A DNA stretch of 64,000 bases from Lanius collurio (Eukaryota > Chordata > Aves > Passeriformes > Laniidae): assembly GCA_020086605.1 (NCBI GenBank), contig JACBWW010000017.1, positions 23,216,473 to 23,280,472 on the forward strand, written 5' to 3'. Positions within the stretch are counted from its first letter, which is position 1. Each line of letters begins with the position of its first letter. The notes beneath the pieces were generated by a model, which had not been told where the DNA came from, searched no databases, and saw only the letters and a program-made list of their open reading frames with translations. The position numbers and the translations under genes were made by a program. Shown here piece after piece: positions 62,254 to 64,000 of this stretch.

Positions 62254-62705
62254 TCATAGAATCATTGGGTTAGAAAAGATCTTTAAAATCGTTGCGTCCA
62301 ACTGTAAACCCACCACTGCTGAGTGGAGCACTAAGGCCTGTCCTTAAGAGTCTTTGAAAGCCTGTCCTAAGATGTCTTTGAAATACCTCCAGGGATGATG
62401 ACTCCAACGCTTCTCTGGGCAGCCTGTTCCAAAGCCTGACTAGCTTTACAGTGAAGAAAAGTTTCCTAATATCCAAATGAAATCTTCCCTGGCTCAAGCT
62501 GAGGCCATTTCATCTCATCCTGCCCCTTGTTACCTGGGAGAATAGATAGGCCCCCATCTCCTTGCAGCCTCCTTTCAGACAGTTGTAGAGAACAATAAGG
62601 TTTCCTGTGAGCCTCCTTTTCTCCAGGCTACACAACCCCAGTCCCCTCAGCTGTTTCTCACAAGACCTGTATTCTAGGCCCTTCACCAGAACTTCATATT
62701 CAGTT
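62254..62705 (-). mobile_element. CR1 LINE fragment with ORF2 C-terminal relic
   Basis: Minus-strand CR1: the + strand starts TCATAGAATCATTGGGTTAG, the reverse complement of a CR1 3' end. Reading the minus strand, 62497 down to 62270 encodes [20 protein letters not shown] and following residues, the well-known C-terminal motif of CR1 ORF2 (reverse-transcriptase polyprotein). Further 5' the frame is broken, and the element is truncated near 62705. A unit of about 24 bases, CCTGTCCTTAAGAGTCTTTG and its copy, is duplicated at about 62338-62385 within it. It is not active. Confidence 0.93.
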
Positions 62706-64000
62706 TTGTAATCATAGAACCTCATTTTCAAGGAAAATACAACCTGTATTGACCACACCTGTCTCGGTAAAAAGTTAACATTCCTCATGCATCCAAAATG
62801 TCCTGGTATAGTTACAATTTTGACAAGATATTGATCACTAGTTTCTTCACTGTTGCTAGAGAAGGAGCCAAAGGCTGATATGGCACAGCCACCTGGTAGT
62901 TACAACAAAGCTTTCTTCAACCTTTATTTTCACTGTGAATTCATACATACAATACTTGCTCCCAGTTTTGATTAATATTAGTGCCAAAAGATAATCTGAA
63001 AGTCCCAGATGTGTGCAGACATATGTTCTCAAAAACAATCATGTTTCAAGTATCAGAGGCAAATCTTCAGTTTGAGATTGGGAAGAATATAATCTTCCAG
63101 GCAGATATGAAATCAGTGACTTAACTTTTTTTTTTGCCAAGAGTTTCATCACACTGAACAAATATTTTTAGGCATTGAATTTTTTGACCTTTCAGGTTCT
63201 CCTTGGAATATACTCAGAATGACCAATTTAGTACAGCCCAACATTGAACAAAATATAACTTTTATTCAGTAAATTTAGATTTTTTTTTCACTAGCTATGA
63301 AATATATGTAAGTAGTCTGCTATATTATCCAAATTATTGTAAAGGTTTTTTGTTATTTGGCATGTTTTATAATGTATAAATATTTTAGTTCAGTAGCTTG
63401 ATCCAGGTACTACCATGCTACTTGCAATTATTTGTAGAAGACAAATGTTTCATGGCTGAGTTTTCCAGAGATGCAAAAAATGGAAAAGCCTTCAGTGAAA
63501 ATCCACAGCAACTTATAATTAAATTTTCACTTTAATTATATTTTTACACAGTGAAATTCTACTAATAGAAGTGTATCTATAAAAATCAATATAAAATTAG
63601 ACAAACAGAGTAATGATAAGACAGTACTCAGTTTATTTAGAAAGCCAAAGTCCTGCGCTGTGCAAAAGATCCAAGTCACTAACCACAGAATAGGCAGTGT
63701 ATATTCTGACACTGTTTCTAAGTACACTGACTATTGAACCTGATGGTTGTGGGAAACTTGTCTTACTGCTGGCTTTTTCCCTTTTTTACTCCACTCTCTG
63801 TCCATCATTTCTACTTAAATTGTAAGAAATTCATAGCTGATACCTTGTTCCACAATACATTTTTCACTTTTACTTGCACAGCACGGCTTTCATCTCTCCA
63901 GGCACTCTATCAGATAGTAGTCCAACATATCTAAAAAGACTAAAAGAAGCCCAACATTTTTTGTCAGATAAATGTATAGCTAAAATCCAAAAATCTGTAT
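62706..64000. other. AT-rich stretch, nothing recognised
   Basis: No convincing exon, repeat family or RNA gene seen up to the window end. Frames of 60-66 codons occur on both strands and are unremarkable. Confidence 0.5.

Overview
The window looks like nuclear DNA from a bird, probably a songbird. It is AT-rich, most of it has no long reading frame, and it carries two truncated copies of CR1, the dominant avian LINE. One of these still shows the C-terminal end of the CR1 reverse-transcriptase polyprotein. It also has short solo-LTR-like elements and simple repeats at two assembly gaps. There are no prokaryotic gene structures and no intact long gene. Calling it a songbird is an inference from general repeat content; calling it avian rests on the CR1 copies.

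The main coding signal is a set of short candidate exons on the + strand. Each has AG/GT-type borders and only one (rarely two) open reading phase, and the phases agree from one exon to the next: 7631-7717 (to phase 1), 8494-8562 (1 to 1), 23037-23126 (1 to 1, 3' border uncertain), 32414-32455 (1 to 1), 42520-42672 (1 to 1), 44877-45034 (1 to 0), then either 45926-46027 (phase 0, ending in a stop) or 61722-61790 (0 to 0). This suggests one large-intron protein-coding gene covering much of the window. I could not recognise the protein. The exon at 44877 and the one at 42520 are the best supported; the others are weaker and may be chance.

Region by region: 1-2140 is AT-rich with a TTCC microsatellite; 2141-2676 is a TTTCC repeat, an assembly gap and a TTCCCC repeat; 2677-14200 is AT-rich with two candidate exons; 14200-15570 is a CpG- and GC-rich island holding a striking 11-bp minisatellite of about 550 bp that keeps all three forward frames open; 15570-46000 is mostly intron-like AT-rich DNA with the remaining candidate exons; 46426-46850 and 50735-51300 are solo LTRs on opposite strands; about 51930-52740 is a GC-richer interspersed repeat; 53869-54379 is a GGGAA/GGTTT purine tract running into a second gap; about 57992-58382 is LTR-like; 58968-59350 and 62254-62705 are CR1 fragments on the minus strand; the rest is AT-rich unique sequence.

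I saw no tRNA, rRNA or CRISPR structure. Most long reading frames here are explained by repeats (minisatellite, gaps) or by chance in AT-rich DNA.
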